Source of the DNA: Acetivibrio straminisolvens JCM 21531
GTDB lineage: Bacteria; Bacillota; Clostridia; Acetivibrionales; Acetivibrionaceae
Assembly (NCBI RefSeq): GCF_000521465.1
Contig: NZ_BAVR01000005.1
Location: 41,992-105,991 of the forward strand
Length of the DNA: 64,000 nt
Reading direction: 5' to 3'
The notes under the pieces are model-generated. The model worked only from the letters and a program-made list of their open reading frames with translations, did no database searches and was not told where the DNA came from. Numbering within the stretch: the first letter of the stretch is position 1; every line of letters starts with the position of its first letter. The position numbers and the translations under genes are program-made. Shown piece by piece: positions 42,209 through 52,363 of this stretch.

Positions 42209-44121
42209 TTATCTTGGGAATTCATCCAGCTCTCTTAACAAATATCTCTTAAAAATAGACAAATCTGTAGAATTAACTTTGCCGTCACCGTTCAAATCTG
42301 CTGCCTTAAGTCCGCCTTCCGACAATTCATAGCTTCTCAACAAGTATCTTTTCATGGCAGCCAAATCCGTTGAATTTACCTGTCCATCCTGAGTTAAATC
42401 TCCGTATAAAACAGGATCAACAGCTGTTCCATCCACAGTAAATGTGTATACAGCCGTTCCATTTCCCTTTTCAAGCTCTATAGTCTTCACAAATGGCTCT
42501 TTTCCCGGAACATTCACAGTAACTTCATATGTACCGTGGAATCCTCTGAAATCAAATGCACCTGCGCTGTTGGTAGTGCCCGAGGTAATTGTGGTCCATT
42601 CCTTCAACAGAGCTTGATATCTCTTTCCTGCTTCATTTACAGTCCAGTCCTGATCCACTATTGCGGCATCCTGACCTCTCCAGTGGACACCTGCCCAGAA
42701 TCCCCACATTATAATACCGTCAACCGATGGATGGCTGAATGCGATACGATAAAGGTTTTCAAGGTTCTCTGCCCTCTTATTTACATCCGGTGTAGTAGAG
42801 TCATATTCGGTTACCCATATAGGAATACCCAGAGTTGCCAAATTGTCCAGTCTCGCCTTTACAACAAGGGGATCAACCTCTTCATCGAAATGTCCCTGTA
42901 CCCCTATACCATCTATTTCGGCACCGTTTTCCAAGAGCCATTCAATCTGACTTATGTATGCATCACCCTCAGCATAAGTGATAATGTTGAAATCATTTAC
43001 AAAGAGCTTTGCATCGGGATCCAGCTCTCTGGTTCTCTTAAACATATAAGGCCATATGGACTCTCCCAAGCGGCTCTTGAAGAAATCCCCATGGAGCATC
43101 TCATTGTTTACATCCCAGTGAAGGAATTTGCCTCTAAAATGGGGAACAACACTCTCAAGCCTTGCATCTATCGCTTTTTTAAGAGCATCTGCGGTAAGCC
43201 CGTTCAGCCAGGATGGCTGCCATTGATCCGGCTCCCAGAATATACAATGGCCTCTTACCTTTATATCGTTCTCGGCACACCACTCATACAATCTGTCCGC
43301 ATTATAATAGGAAACATTGCCCTGACTGCTTTCGTTGGAATACCATTTTGCTTCGTTTTCAAACACAGCCCACTCATAATTATTCTTGAAGAATTCGGTA
43401 TAACGGGAATCATGCATTGCATTCATGGTAATAGCGGAACCAAATCCAAAATCATGTTTTACCTGACGAACATCAAGGCTCACTCCCGAAACAGGTTTAT
43501 TGTTTGAATCCACAATCTTTATTTTTGCATCCCTTTTTCTGATTTGCTCAATTCTTGCATTTGCTTCTTCTTTCCACGTTGCGGACGACCCCACTTCAGT
43601 CACTGTTACATCATCCACATAATAGCTGACACCTGCTTGCGGTCCCTCTATATACAGTTCAAGGTTTGTAACGTCCGTACCGGTATAATTGTACGGTCCT
43701 GACATCCTATACCACTTGGAACCGTCGACATTACCCAATGTAATGGTGTCATATACCGGTTCTTTGCCGTTGTCGACTTTCTTCATCGATATTTTGACTT
43801 GATGGCTTCCAGTTCCTGCAATCTTGACCCATGCCGAAATTTGATAGGTCATACCTACAGTAAGCTTGTCCAGCATATCCTGGGCCACACCATTCCACTC
43901 CTGAGTCCTGTCCTCAACAACAACGCAATAGCTTCCGCTGTGCGCATCCGTGTCGACTGCATTAATACTGCAATCTCCATAAGGATACCACCTTCAGTGC
44001 TTCCCAGCTCAAATCCCGGGTTGTACAGAAGATTGCCCTCTACTGCAAAAACCCCCTCAATAGGAATAATAAAGGTCAGCAGCAATGTAATGATAGAAAT
44101 AAGTGATGCTGCTCTTTTCAT
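42209..44121 (-). CDS. xyn10D: Cellulosomal GH10 endo-beta-1,4-xylanase with CBM22-like and dockerin domains (frameshift)
   Basis: Secreted xylanase of the cellulosome. Signal peptide (1-26, ending GVFA), CBM22-like module (about 30-175, [15 protein letters not shown]... to [12 protein letters not shown]), GH10 barrel (about 185-530) and two dockerin repeats at the end ([20 protein letters not shown] and [20 protein letters not shown]), each with calcium-loop Asp/Asn and Ser-Thr cohesin contacts of type I. GH10 acid/base Glu is in HWDVNNEML, nucleophile Glu in WVTEYD. A base is missing near 43990 in the CBM. About 637 residues. Remembered gene order and length favour Xyn10D over the similar, slightly shorter XynC; not checked against a database. 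Confidence 0.9.
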
Positions 44122-44149
44122 GAATAAAACCTCCCCAAAAAAATGCATA

Positions 44150-44195
44150 TTATTTTTATATAGCTTCGCAAAACCATAGGTTTTTTTGTCGCTTT
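44150..44195 (-). promoter_or_regulatory. Candidate SigI-type promoter upstream of the xylanase
   Basis: On the minus strand, CGACAAAAAAA is followed 13-14 bases later by GCGAAG about 45 bases before the ATG. A/C-rich -35 with CGAA at -10 recalls the SigI promoters that control cellulosomal genes in this species. The match is by eye and short, so this is tentative. Confidence 0.3.
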
Positions 44196-44421
44196 AATTG
44201 GCTGTTAGGATAAAAAACAGATTTTTTAAGCAAATCGAAGGAAAAAGGGAAATATATACTGCATCGCCTGCTTAGTTTTTCAATTTAAATACAATTTTAA
44301 GTTGAATACATTAATTCATGCTGTTATAATCAATTGAATTTAGTTATAATTGGTAAGCCATAATTGACAGCAAAGCAGTAGATTTCATCTATTTGTTTTT
44401 ACACGCGGGGGAGAGAAGATA

Positions 44422-45797
44422 ATGCTTGGTTTGACTAAAAAAATAAAGTTTGAAGTGGTGTTGATTTCTTATCTTGTTCTGATTTCGGTAGTTCGTTTGG
44501 TGATTTTTTTTGCATCGGAGCCTATTATATGCCCCGATACACAATCTTACATAGACTTGGCAAACATGATTTCAAAGCTTGATCTTTCCGGCTTTGACGG
44601 GTTAAGAACCCCAGGATATCCATTCATTATGCTGTTATCCGGATTGAACTTAAAAATTGTCGTCCTTATTCAAATGATAATGGGAGTAATTATTTCATAT
44701 TTTATAGCTGCTACTGTGTATAAATTTACAAACAACAGGGTATTATCTCTGGTTAGTTCCTGCTTTTACTCTCTATTTATACCGTTTTTATTTTTTGAAA
44801 TGGCCATCTTAAGCGAGACTACGGCTGCCTTTTTCATACTCTTAAGCTTTGTTTTATTTGTCAGCATGGATAACGGCAAAGGACAGGTTTTATTGAAAAT
44901 GCTGTCTATAATAATCATTTCATGTATTGCTGCACTAACAAGGCCCATTTACTTTGCATTGCCATTATTGTACACCGCCTATTTCATCTTTTTTCTTGCA
45001 AAAAGAAAATATAAATTTTTAAAAATTTTACTATTCTCCTTTGTGAGTTTGATACCCTTATTTATATCTATAATCGGTTGGTCATTTGTAAATTTAAAGT
45101 ACAATAATACCTTTAGCATAGCCACAGGCCGCGGATTTGCTTTTATGGAAATGGCCGGCGGTTACATTGAGCTTGCCCCCGATGATTATCCGTATAATGT
45201 AATCAAAGAGGTATATATAAGGGAAAGGGATAAAAACATTCGAAATGGAATTCCCCATATTGATACAATATGGGGAATAACAGACGAATTACAGGAAAAA
45301 ACCGGGCTTAGCTATGATGAACTCTCACAAAAAGTCAAGTATATGTGTATAAAGGTCATGCTAAAGAAACCGGAAATATATATTAAAGCTGTAATAAAAT
45401 CTGAAATTAATTTCTGGAAAACATTCGGAATCCTTATAATGACAGAAGCAAATGTACCTACCCCATCAAGCTTGTTAACATTATCCAAAGAGGTATATTG
45501 ATTTTATTGCAAATACCTTTTATAATAGCACCGCTCATATTTTTCATCAATTGGAAAAGAAAAAACAAGTTCTCAAGCCATAAAATATTGCTTGTTTTCT
45601 CCTTTGCCTATATTTTGATTTTAGGTGTATCTATTTTGATAGCTCTAGTCGAGGGTGGTGAAGGTAGATTTGCAATGCCTACATTTCCGCTTCTTATAAT
45701 AACCACTTTTGCATATTACAACTCAGTTTTACAAGAAAAAAGGATGCATCCAAATCTTTTAAACGCCAAACCAGGCGACACAATGCACATGCGTTAA
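44422..45797 (+). CDS. Polytopic membrane protein, GT-C glycosyltransferase-like (frameshift)
   Basis: About 458 residues and roughly 11 membrane helices after restoring one C near 45462 (expected Pro-Thr-Pro-Ile-Lys-Leu). The first extracytoplasmic loop IICPDTQSYIDLANMI followed by LRTPGYPFIM resembles the acid-containing loop 1 of GT-C (ArnT/PMT-like) enzymes that use lipid-linked sugars. Substrate unknown. It is transcribed away from the xylanase and has a GGGGGAGAG ribosome site. Function in S-layer or cellulosome glycosylation would be plausible but is only inference. Confidence 0.7.
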
Positions 45798-45830
45798 CGA
45801 CAGCATTACATACTACTGCATAAATCAATT

Positions 45831-46597
45831 TCATCTATTTCGCTCATATATAATTCTTAGGCCCTCCAAAGTGAGAAGTCCGTTAATTTCATCTATAGTC
45901 TCGGATTCACTGGAAATAAGCCTTGCCATTCCGCCGGTAGCAATAACTTTTATATTGTCTTCCCTCATTTCCTTCTTCATGCGCCGCACTATATAATCAA
46001 CTTTTCCGACATATCCGTATATAATTCCCGATTGCATACTTGAAACCGTGTTGCGGCCAATTACCGTATCAGGCTTTGCGAGATCTATTTTCGGAAGCTT
46101 TGCCGTCTTCTGAAACAATGCCTCAGCAGAAATCTTTATCCCCGGACAGATTACCCCTCCAAGATATTCACCCTTTGAAGAAACTGCACAAAAGGTCGTC
46201 GCAGTGCCAAAATCGACAATAATAAGGGGGCCACCGTATAATTCCAATGCTGCCACTGCGTTGATAATTCTGTCCGCTCCTACTTCTCTCGGATTTTCAT
46301 ACTTTATATTTATTCCCGTTTTAATTCCCGGACCCACAATTATCGGTTCCAATTTGAAATACTTCCGTATCGCATGCTCAATAGAATACATTATAGGCGG
46401 AACCACAGAAGCAACAACTACCGCTTCAATCTTGCCGATATCAATCTTCTCATAGCTAAAAAGCTAACCATAAACATGCCGTATTCATCAGAGGTCTTTC
46501 CCTTGCTTGTCTCCATCCTCCAATGATTCAAAAGCTTTTTGCCGTCATATACTCCAAACACAGTGTTGGTATTTCCAACATCTATAACCAGTATCAT
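45831..46597 (-). CDS. coaX: Type III pantothenate kinase (frameshift)
   Basis: First step of CoA synthesis in clostridia. N-terminal phosphate motif [15 protein letters not shown], then [33 protein letters not shown] and [16 protein letters not shown]. One A is lost near 46457, where Ser-Phe-Leu-Ser-Tyr-Glu-Lys is expected; restored, about 255 residues. It ends about 35 bases from the convergent membrane protein gene. Confidence 0.93.
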
Positions 46598-46618
46598 TTC
46601 AATCTCATCTCCAAAGGT

Positions 46619-47062
46619 CTAAACTCCAAGTCTCATACTCTTGATTTCTTTTATTTCAAGCTTTATTTCTTTTTCGATTCTTTCAATATCCAGCTTAATA
46701 TCTTCCACAGTTTCTTCAGATTTCATCCTGCCGGAATCCCTGTAAGAATAGCTGTTGTTCTGCATACCACCTGTTCTCGGCGGTACACTGTCTTTTCTAA
46801 AGCCGTTTCCCTTTAATTGGCTGTTGTTTTCTCTATTTGCATTTTTGACATTGGTATTTTCTCTGCCCGGTTTATTGTCTTTTAAATTCGGCTTGCCATC
46901 CTTTGAATAATTTCTCCTGTTGTTATGATAATCTCTTCTTCTGTTGTTTCTGTTGCCGGTATTTTTGTTCGTATTGTTAACCGCACTGTTGTTATTGGTG
47001 CTCTTAATGTTATTTACGCTGTCGCCACCGTTGCCGTTGTTACCGTTGATATTATCAACCAC
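46619..47062 (-). CDS. Asn-rich low-complexity protein with a C-terminal charged helix
   Basis: About 147 residues. The first 100 are almost all Asn, Gly, Arg, Lys and Ser (DNINGNNGNGGDSV, NNRRRDYHNNRRNYS) and must be disordered and basic. The last 35 (ETVEDIKLDIERIEKEIKLEIKE) form a strongly predicted amphipathic helix or coiled coil. The frame opens at 47131, but GTG 47062 with AGAAGGGGG upstream is the better start. No known family. It lies 20 bases before coaX. Confidence 0.6.
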   Translation of the reverse strand: MVDNINGNNGNGGDSVNNIKSTNNNSAVNNTNKNTGNRNNRRRDYHNNRRNYSKDGKPNLKDNKPGRENTNVKNANRENNSQLKGNGFRKDSVPPRTGGMQNNSYSYRDSGRMKSEETVEDIKLDIERIEKEIKLEIKEIKSMRLGV

Positions 47063-47155
47063 TATGAATCCCCCTTCTGGAATAAGTATATACCCTTGTT
47101 CGGGGCAAAATATAATTTTCTTCAAAACCACAAGTCTTAAACATTATCGTCATAA

Positions 47156-47944
47156 TCACAATCCCAATAAAGCTTTTGCATTTAAGCCCAGTATGGCATT
47201 TTCCGTTTCTTTATCAAGATTAAGGTTTTTTAGCTTTAAAATTGCCTCCTCCTGATCCATCCACGGAGAATCTGTCGCAAAAAGAATTTTGCTTACGTCA
47301 TGGTTCTTAAAAATCCTTTTGGCTTGCTCGCCATCCATAAAGTCCAAACTGTATGATGTATCCAAATAGATGTCGGTTCCCACCAAAAATCGTTCTACAT
47401 CGTCCCAGAAGGAAAACCCCCCCATATGTGCAGCTACAACCTTGCACCCCGGAAATGTCCGAACAATCTTTTCAAGTCTTTCAGGTGTCGCATGATACGG
47501 CGCGGGAAGACCAATATCCACACCTGCATGGAATACCACTATCAGACCCAATTCAAAAGCTGTTTCATAAATCGGAAACATCTTTTTGTCATCCACAAAG
47601 AAATTCTGATAGTCGGGATGAAATTTAATGCCTTTAATTCCCATATCTTTTATCCTGAAAAGCTCTGTTTTCCAATTTTCATATTCCGGATGAATACTTC
47701 CGAATGCAATAATCTCTTCATCCTGAATTTCAGCGGACCAGTTGTTGATATTTTCTGTCTGTGTCACCTTTGTGGCAATAGAAAGAACAACCGATTTTGC
47801 AACACCGGCTCTTTTCATCGATTCCTTCAATCCGCTTATTGTACCGTCAACTCTTGGAGGAATACCGGCAGTCGCAGCAAGCTGCGAGACAGCTCTTGGA
47901 GCAAGCTTGTCAGGAAAGCAGTGTACATGGAAGTCAATAATCAT
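47156..47944 (-). CDS. Amidohydrolase family 2 metal-dependent hydrolase
   Basis: About 262 residues. TIM-barrel metal ligands: DFHVHCFPD (His pair) at the start, GIKFHPDYQ, VFHAGVDIG, VAAHMGGFSFWDD and LFATDSPWMD near the C-terminus. Family members include decarboxylases and hydrolases of aromatic or lactone substrates; the substrate here is unknown. Start at ATG 47944 behind GGGGGAGAG. Intact. Confidence 0.85.
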   Translation of the reverse strand: MIIDFHVHCFPDKLAPRAVSQLAATAGIPPRVDGTISGLKESMKRAGVAKSVVLSIATKVTQTENINNWSAEIQDEEIIAFGSIHPEYENWKTELFRIKDMGIKGIKFHPDYQNFFVDDKKMFPIYETAFELGLIVVFHAGVDIGLPAPYHATPERLEKIVRTFPGCKVVAAHMGGFSFWDDVERFLVGTDIYLDTSYSLDFMDGEQAKRIFKNHDVSKILFATDSPWMDQEEAILKLKNLNLDKETENAILGLNAKALLGL

Positions 47945-48026
47945 TATGCAACTCTCCCCCACATTTAATATTAAATTAAACTAAACCAAATAAAATACCA
48001 TTTATCTATATAAACAATTCCATGGG

Positions 48027-49041
48027 CTATGTATATCCTAAAAGTCCTCTTACAGAAACCTCCCCCGATAAAACTTCTCTTATTGTTCCGTCATCTTGTT
48101 TTACTATAAGCCTGCCATTTTGGTCTATATCCTCCGCAATGCCGGTATACTGCTCTTCCCTGTACTTTATAAGCACCTCTTTTCCCAGCGTTACGGAATA
48201 CTTTTTCCATTCTTCAATTACTGCAGTTGCTTTGCCTTTATTAATTTTATCATATACTTCTTCCAGTTCCGACAATATTACTCTAACAAGATGACTTCTT
48301 CTAAATCCGGAGATGTCCAATCCTTTTTTCCCTTTTAAATAAAGGCCAAAGATGTAGCCCTGTCTCTTATCTCTTCCGGGAAATCGGATTCCACATGACC
48401 AAAGTTCATCCCAATACCAAGAATAAGAAAATTGATTCTTTCCATCTCCATACTCATTTCGGTAAGGATGCCACAGACTTTTTTTCCGTCCAACACTATA
48501 TCGTTTGGCCATTTTATCCCGGCATCTATGTCCATGGCTTTCTTTAATGCGGAGGCTACTGCTACCGAAGCAGCAAGAGTAATAATTTGAACATCCTCCA
48601 ATCCAACAGCCGGGCGCAGCACAACAGTCATCCATATCCCTTTTTTGTCCATGGAATCCCAGCTTCTGCCCACCTTCCCCGCCCCTGGGTCTGGCGTTCG
48701 GCCAAAATAACAGTACCGTCCTCGCAGCCTTTCTGAGCAAGCATCTTAGCATAGTTATTGGTTGAATCAACCTCGGAAAAGCAGTGGACGCTTCTGCCAA
48801 TAATCTTGGTATCAAGACCTTCTTTTATCTCCCATGGATTAATTATATCAGGCACATAACATAATTTATAGCCCTTTTTTGAGGAAGAATCAATAACATA
48901 ACCTTCCTTTTTTAACTCATTAATACATTTCCACACAGCTGTCCTTGATACCCCAAGGATGCTGCTTAGCTCCTCGCCGGAAATATAATCCTCTTTTGAT
49001 TCTTTTAACTTTTTTAAAATTATATCTTTCACTCTTATCAT
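48027..49041 (-). CDS. birA: Biotin-protein ligase / biotin repressor BirA (two frameshifts)
   Basis: Attaches biotin to carboxylase carrier domains and, through its N-terminal winged helix (ISGEELSSILGVSRTAVWKCIN), may repress biotin genes. Catalytic motif ERQTQGRGRVGRSWDS (read across a break near 48673, GGG to GG), KWPNDIVLDGKKVCGIL and FLILGIGMNFGH. A second break near 48345 (CC run) is followed by the C-terminal domain RSHLVRVILSELEEVY...DDGTIREVLSGEVSVRGLLGY. About 338 residues. Confidence 0.92.
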
Positions 49042-49047
49042 CTCTCA

Positions 49048-49671
49048 CTAAAAGCAAATATCAGGCTTTTTTGCTATAAAAGTCTTTCCCGCCTTTTTAT
49101 CCAGAAAAACAACTGCCTTGTTTCCTTCATCCTCTATCCTCTCAAGCTCGCCTTGTTTTTCCAGATTGCAATAAAAATAATACAACATTACATCGTTAAT
49201 ATTCGGATAATCTTCTTTTAAGTTTTCAATAACATTATTTATATATAGTTCCTCAGAATTATCAAATAAAACAGGGGAATCCAACCTTTTATTCAAAAGG
49301 CTTATGTGTTCACCTATAACAGTGCTTGTAACAAGGCACTCCGGAAGTCTGTACAATCCAAAGGTGTAATTTGCAATCGGCATAATCGAGTCAAAATAAA
49401 GCTCCATCACCTCTGAATGATTAAGACCAATCTCATACAAATATCTGTCAGCCACAAAGCAATACTCCGAAGGCAGCTCAAGCTTAACGCATCTTAAGCT
49501 TTCAGACTTGTATTTCTCAATATCGTCTTTAGGATTCAGAAGTGCTGATATGCATTTCATTTTGGTATTTTCAATAATTATTTCTTTGTCGAAATACTCT
49601 GACAACTTCAAACCGCACTCTACAGCATTTTCAACTTCCTCTTTGGGGATGTAGTAGTATACTTCTACCAT
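49048..49671 (-). CDS. Conserved clostridial protein of unknown function
   Basis: About 207 residues from ATG 49671, which has a GGAGG site; the frame opens earlier at 49719. Acidic, no signal peptide or membrane segment. Notable segments: VYYYIPKEEVENAVECGLKLSEYFD, CISALLNPKDD, PEYCFVADRYLY-like and ALVFLDKKAGKTFIAKKPDICF-like. No motif that I recognise. Immediately upstream of birA (6 bases) and so probably co-transcribed. Confidence 0.6.
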   Translation of the reverse strand: MVEVYYYIPKEEVENAVECGLKLSEYFDKEIIIENTKMKCISALLNPKDDIEKYKSESLRCVKLELPSEYCFVADRYLYEIGLNHSEVMELYFDSIMPIANYTFGLYRLPECLVTSTVIGEHISLLNKRLDSPVLFDNSEELYINNVIENLKEDYPNINDVMLYYFYCNLEKQGELERIEDEGNKAVVFLDKKAGKTFIAKKPDICF

Positions 49672-49767
49672 AGAGACACCTCCAGAAACCTTACTTTGCA
49701 GCATATTAAACTTATCCAATTATACTAATTATATTATTTTAACAATTTCCATGCAAATCACAAATTG

Positions 49768-50253
49768 TTATTTTTTATACAATTTTACTCCGTCCTTGTC
49801 ATCACATTTATTTAGCGCCTCCAGGATATTTATGCCCAGAAGTTCTTCTCCTTCAAAAATATCCGTAAGCGGCTTTAAAACAAAGGCCCGTTCAAACATT
49901 CGCGGATGGGGAATTGCCAAATGGGGCATATTAATCCTCAAATCACCATAAGTAAGAATGTCTATATCAATGGTCCTCGGTCCCCACCGTATCAGCCGTT
50001 CCCTCTTAAGAAGCTTCTCTATTCCCAAAAGCTCCTTAAGAAGTTCTTCTGCCCCGATAGAAGTACTTATTTGTGCAGCCATGTTTAAAAACCGCCCCTG
50101 CTCAGTATAGCCCACAGGTTCAGTCTCGTAGATATTGGAAATATTCTCAAGGCATACATCGGAAATATTAAAAATATTGCTAAGGGCATCAAGCAGATGT
50201 CTTTCCCTGTCTTCTATATTTGAGCCCAAAGATAAAAACACCCTATAATTCAT
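49768..50253 (-). CDS. folK: 2-amino-4-hydroxy-6-hydroxymethyldihydropteridine pyrophosphokinase
   Basis: Pyrophosphorylates the pterin precursor of folate. RVFLSLGSNIEDRERHLLDAL, YETEPVGYTEQGRFLNMA, and the Mg site WGPRTIDIDILTYGD followed by LAIPHPRMFERAFVLKPL are all present. 161 residues. Its start overlaps the folB end by 11 bases, so translation is coupled. Confidence 0.95.
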   Translation of the reverse strand: MNYRVFLSLGSNIEDRERHLLDALSNIFNISDVCLENISNIYETEPVGYTEQGRFLNMAAQISTSIGAEELLKELLGIEKLLKRERLIRWGPRTIDIDILTYGDLRINMPHLAIPHPRMFERAFVLKPLTDIFEGEELLGINILEALNKCDDKDGVKLYKK

Positions 50254-50611
50254 TGGAAAACCTCTCTATTTCCACTCCTACCCATTTAAACTCCCCTTCT
50301 ATAGGAGCATCAGGCTTTCGAACCCGGACAATAATCCGTTCTATTTGCCTAAATGTCGACAAAATTTCCCGGGAAATGATATGAGCAAACCTCTCAATTA
50401 GTCGAAATTTATTATTTTCATTTATATACTCTATAATATCATATATTTTAGAATAATCTACCGTTTCTTGAAGCTCGTCCGTTTCTCCGGCTTTTCTCAA
50501 ATCCAAAAAAGCTTCAACATCAATATAAAAGTTTTGTCCCTTTTCCCTCTCCTCGGGGAAAACCCCGTGGTAGCCGTAAAATTTCATGTCCTTAAATACT
50601 ATTTTATCCAT
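50243..50611 (-). CDS. folB: Dihydroneopterin aldolase
   Basis: Folate pathway. FYGYHGVFPEEREKGQNFYIDVE and RLIERFAHIISREIL are the family motifs, with the catalytic Lys in VRVRKPDAPI. 122 residues. Between folP and folK in one operon. Intact. Confidence 0.95.
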   Translation of the reverse strand: MDKIVFKDMKFYGYHGVFPEEREKGQNFYIDVEAFLDLRKAGETDELQETVDYSKIYDIIEYINENNKFRLIERFAHIISREILSTFRQIERIIVRVRKPDAPIEGEFKWVGVEIERFSNEL

Positions 50612-50647
50612 AGCAATTCTATCTCCAATTTTCCTTCTTTCGCAAAA

Positions 50648-51828
50648 TCAAACCCTTACCATCGCATCGGTCATCCTTGACACCCGCACCATTTCTTTTA
50701 CATCGTGGACTCTCACAATATCCGCTCCGTTGGCAATACCAAGGGTAATGGTTGCGGCAGTCCCTCAAGTCTTTCATTTACGGGCAAATCCAAAACATTT
50801 CCTATAAGGGACTTTCTTGACGTTCCAAGAAGAACCGGAAGATTTAGAGTATTTAGCTCCCTCATTCTTCTCATTACCTCAAGATTGTGCTCCAAAGTCT
50901 TTCCAAAACCTATTCCGGGGTCAATGACCATGTTCTCTCTGGTAATTCCCGCCTTCTCGGCTATTTCAATACTCTTTCGCAAGAATTTTATAATGTCACC
51001 CATAAGGTCCCTGTATTCCTTGGTGTCACTGTTGTGCATCATAATTACCCCGGCACCGTACTTTGATACAATCTCTGCCATAGCCGGGTCTTTCTGAAGA
51101 CCCCAAACATCATTTACGATACAGGCCCCTGCACAAAGAGCCTTTTCTGCAACTTGTGCCTTGCTGGTGTCAACCGATACCGGCACATTCAGCTCCTTTG
51201 ACAGCCTTTCAATTACCGGTACCACCCGGTTTATTTCTTCTATGGCTTCAACCTGCTGATATCCGGGTCTTGTTGACTCTCCCCCAACATCTATTATATC
51301 GGCACCGGCTTCCACCATTTCCCTGGCTCTTTTTATTGCACTGTCAATCTCAAGATATTTTCCTCCGTCGGAGAAAGAATCCGGTGTAACATTGAGTATG
51401 CCCATAACATATGTTTTTTCACCTATGGGCAATCTATACTTGCCGCATTCAAAATATTCCGGCTTTCCCTTCTCCAATCCTCCCAGAAGCCTTTGAATTT
51501 CATCGGCTGTTTCCTTGAGACTTCCGCCATGCATTTGAAGCTTGTACACAAGTCTGTTAAACTGGCTGTATGTACCCATCAGAAGAACATCGGAGCTTTC
51601 CGCACTGAAATTTGCCACGCCTCTGTTTACTGCAGCGTCACCGCCCTTGCCCAACATTTCCTGCTTTATTATGTTCGCATCAAAAGAGCTTACATCTTCA
51701 ATCTTTACAGCAACAGACAATGCTTTAGGCGAAAGCCATGTTATGGCCGATGCGTCCACACCTATTTTTCGTATTTCTTCTCTTGCCTCATGCATATCAT
51801 TTATATAGACAATTCTTGCATTTATCAT
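50648..51828 (-). CDS. folP: Dihydropteroate synthase with an N-terminal extension (frameshift)
   Basis: Joins the pterin to p-aminobenzoate. Core motifs: VMGILNVTPDSFSDGGKYL, DVGGESTRPGYQ, PVSVDTSKAQVAEKAL, DPGIGFGKTLEHN and LLGTSRKSLIG. The core starts only near residue 137; residues 1-135 form an extra domain (ITWLSPKALSVAVKI, AAVNRGVANF) also seen in some clostridial FolP. One base lost near 50763 (GGG to GG); restored, the C-terminus reads GTAATITLGIANGADIVRVH and ends at TGA 50648-50650. About 393 residues. Confidence 0.93.
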
Positions 51829-51867
51829 ATAAACCTCTCATCCTTTTCAATTAGAAATGTCCGGGAA

Positions 51868-52353
51868 CTAGAAATATCTGATTTGTGCCGAAATCCCCGA
51901 ATCATCCACCTTTAAAATTGCGTATGAATACTGTTTCTGCGTCCTTTTATCAGTAGGTGAGCCGGGATTTACATATAATACGCCGTCTATTTTTTCGTTA
52001 TAGGGTATGTGACTGTGTCCGAATATCACACAATCCACCTTGTCCCTCGCAAACATGGCCATTGCCCTTTTTAATGCGCTGCCTCCGCCATTTCCATGGG
52101 TTATCCCGATCTTAAATTTACCCACGTCTATTATCTTTTTAATCCCGAGTTTGTCGTGAATATAATAATCGTCGTTGTTTCCCGCCACAGCCTCAACCGG
52201 TGCTATCTCTTCCAGCTCATATATTACATAGTCCTTTAAAATATCCCCGGCATGAATTATAAGGTCCACTCCACGAAGCCCGTCCAAAAGTTCTTTCGGA
52301 AGGTCTTTTATCCTTCCTCCTATATGTGTGTCCGATATCACTCCAATTATCAT
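51868..52353 (-). CDS. YfcE/MJ0936-type phosphodiesterase
   Basis: About 161 residues of a calcineurin-like fold: GVISDTHIGG (metal Asp-x-His), IIHAGDIL, VAGNNDDY, GITHGNGGG and IFGHSHIPY. The family hydrolyses phosphodiesters with Mn2+; physiological substrate unknown. Start ATG 52353 lies inside the upstream dehydrogenase end region, with the stop of the dehydrogenase at 52364 only 11 bases away. Intact. Confidence 0.88.
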   Translation of the reverse strand: MIIGVISDTHIGGRIKDLPKELLDGLRGVDLIIHAGDILKDYVIYELEEIAPVEAVAGNNDDYYIHDKLGIKKIIDVGKFKIGITHGNGGGSALKRAMAMFARDKVDCVIFGHSHIPYNEKIDGVLYVNPGSPTDKRTQKQYSYAILKVDDSGISAQIRYF

Positions 52354-52363
52354 AAGCCTTATA

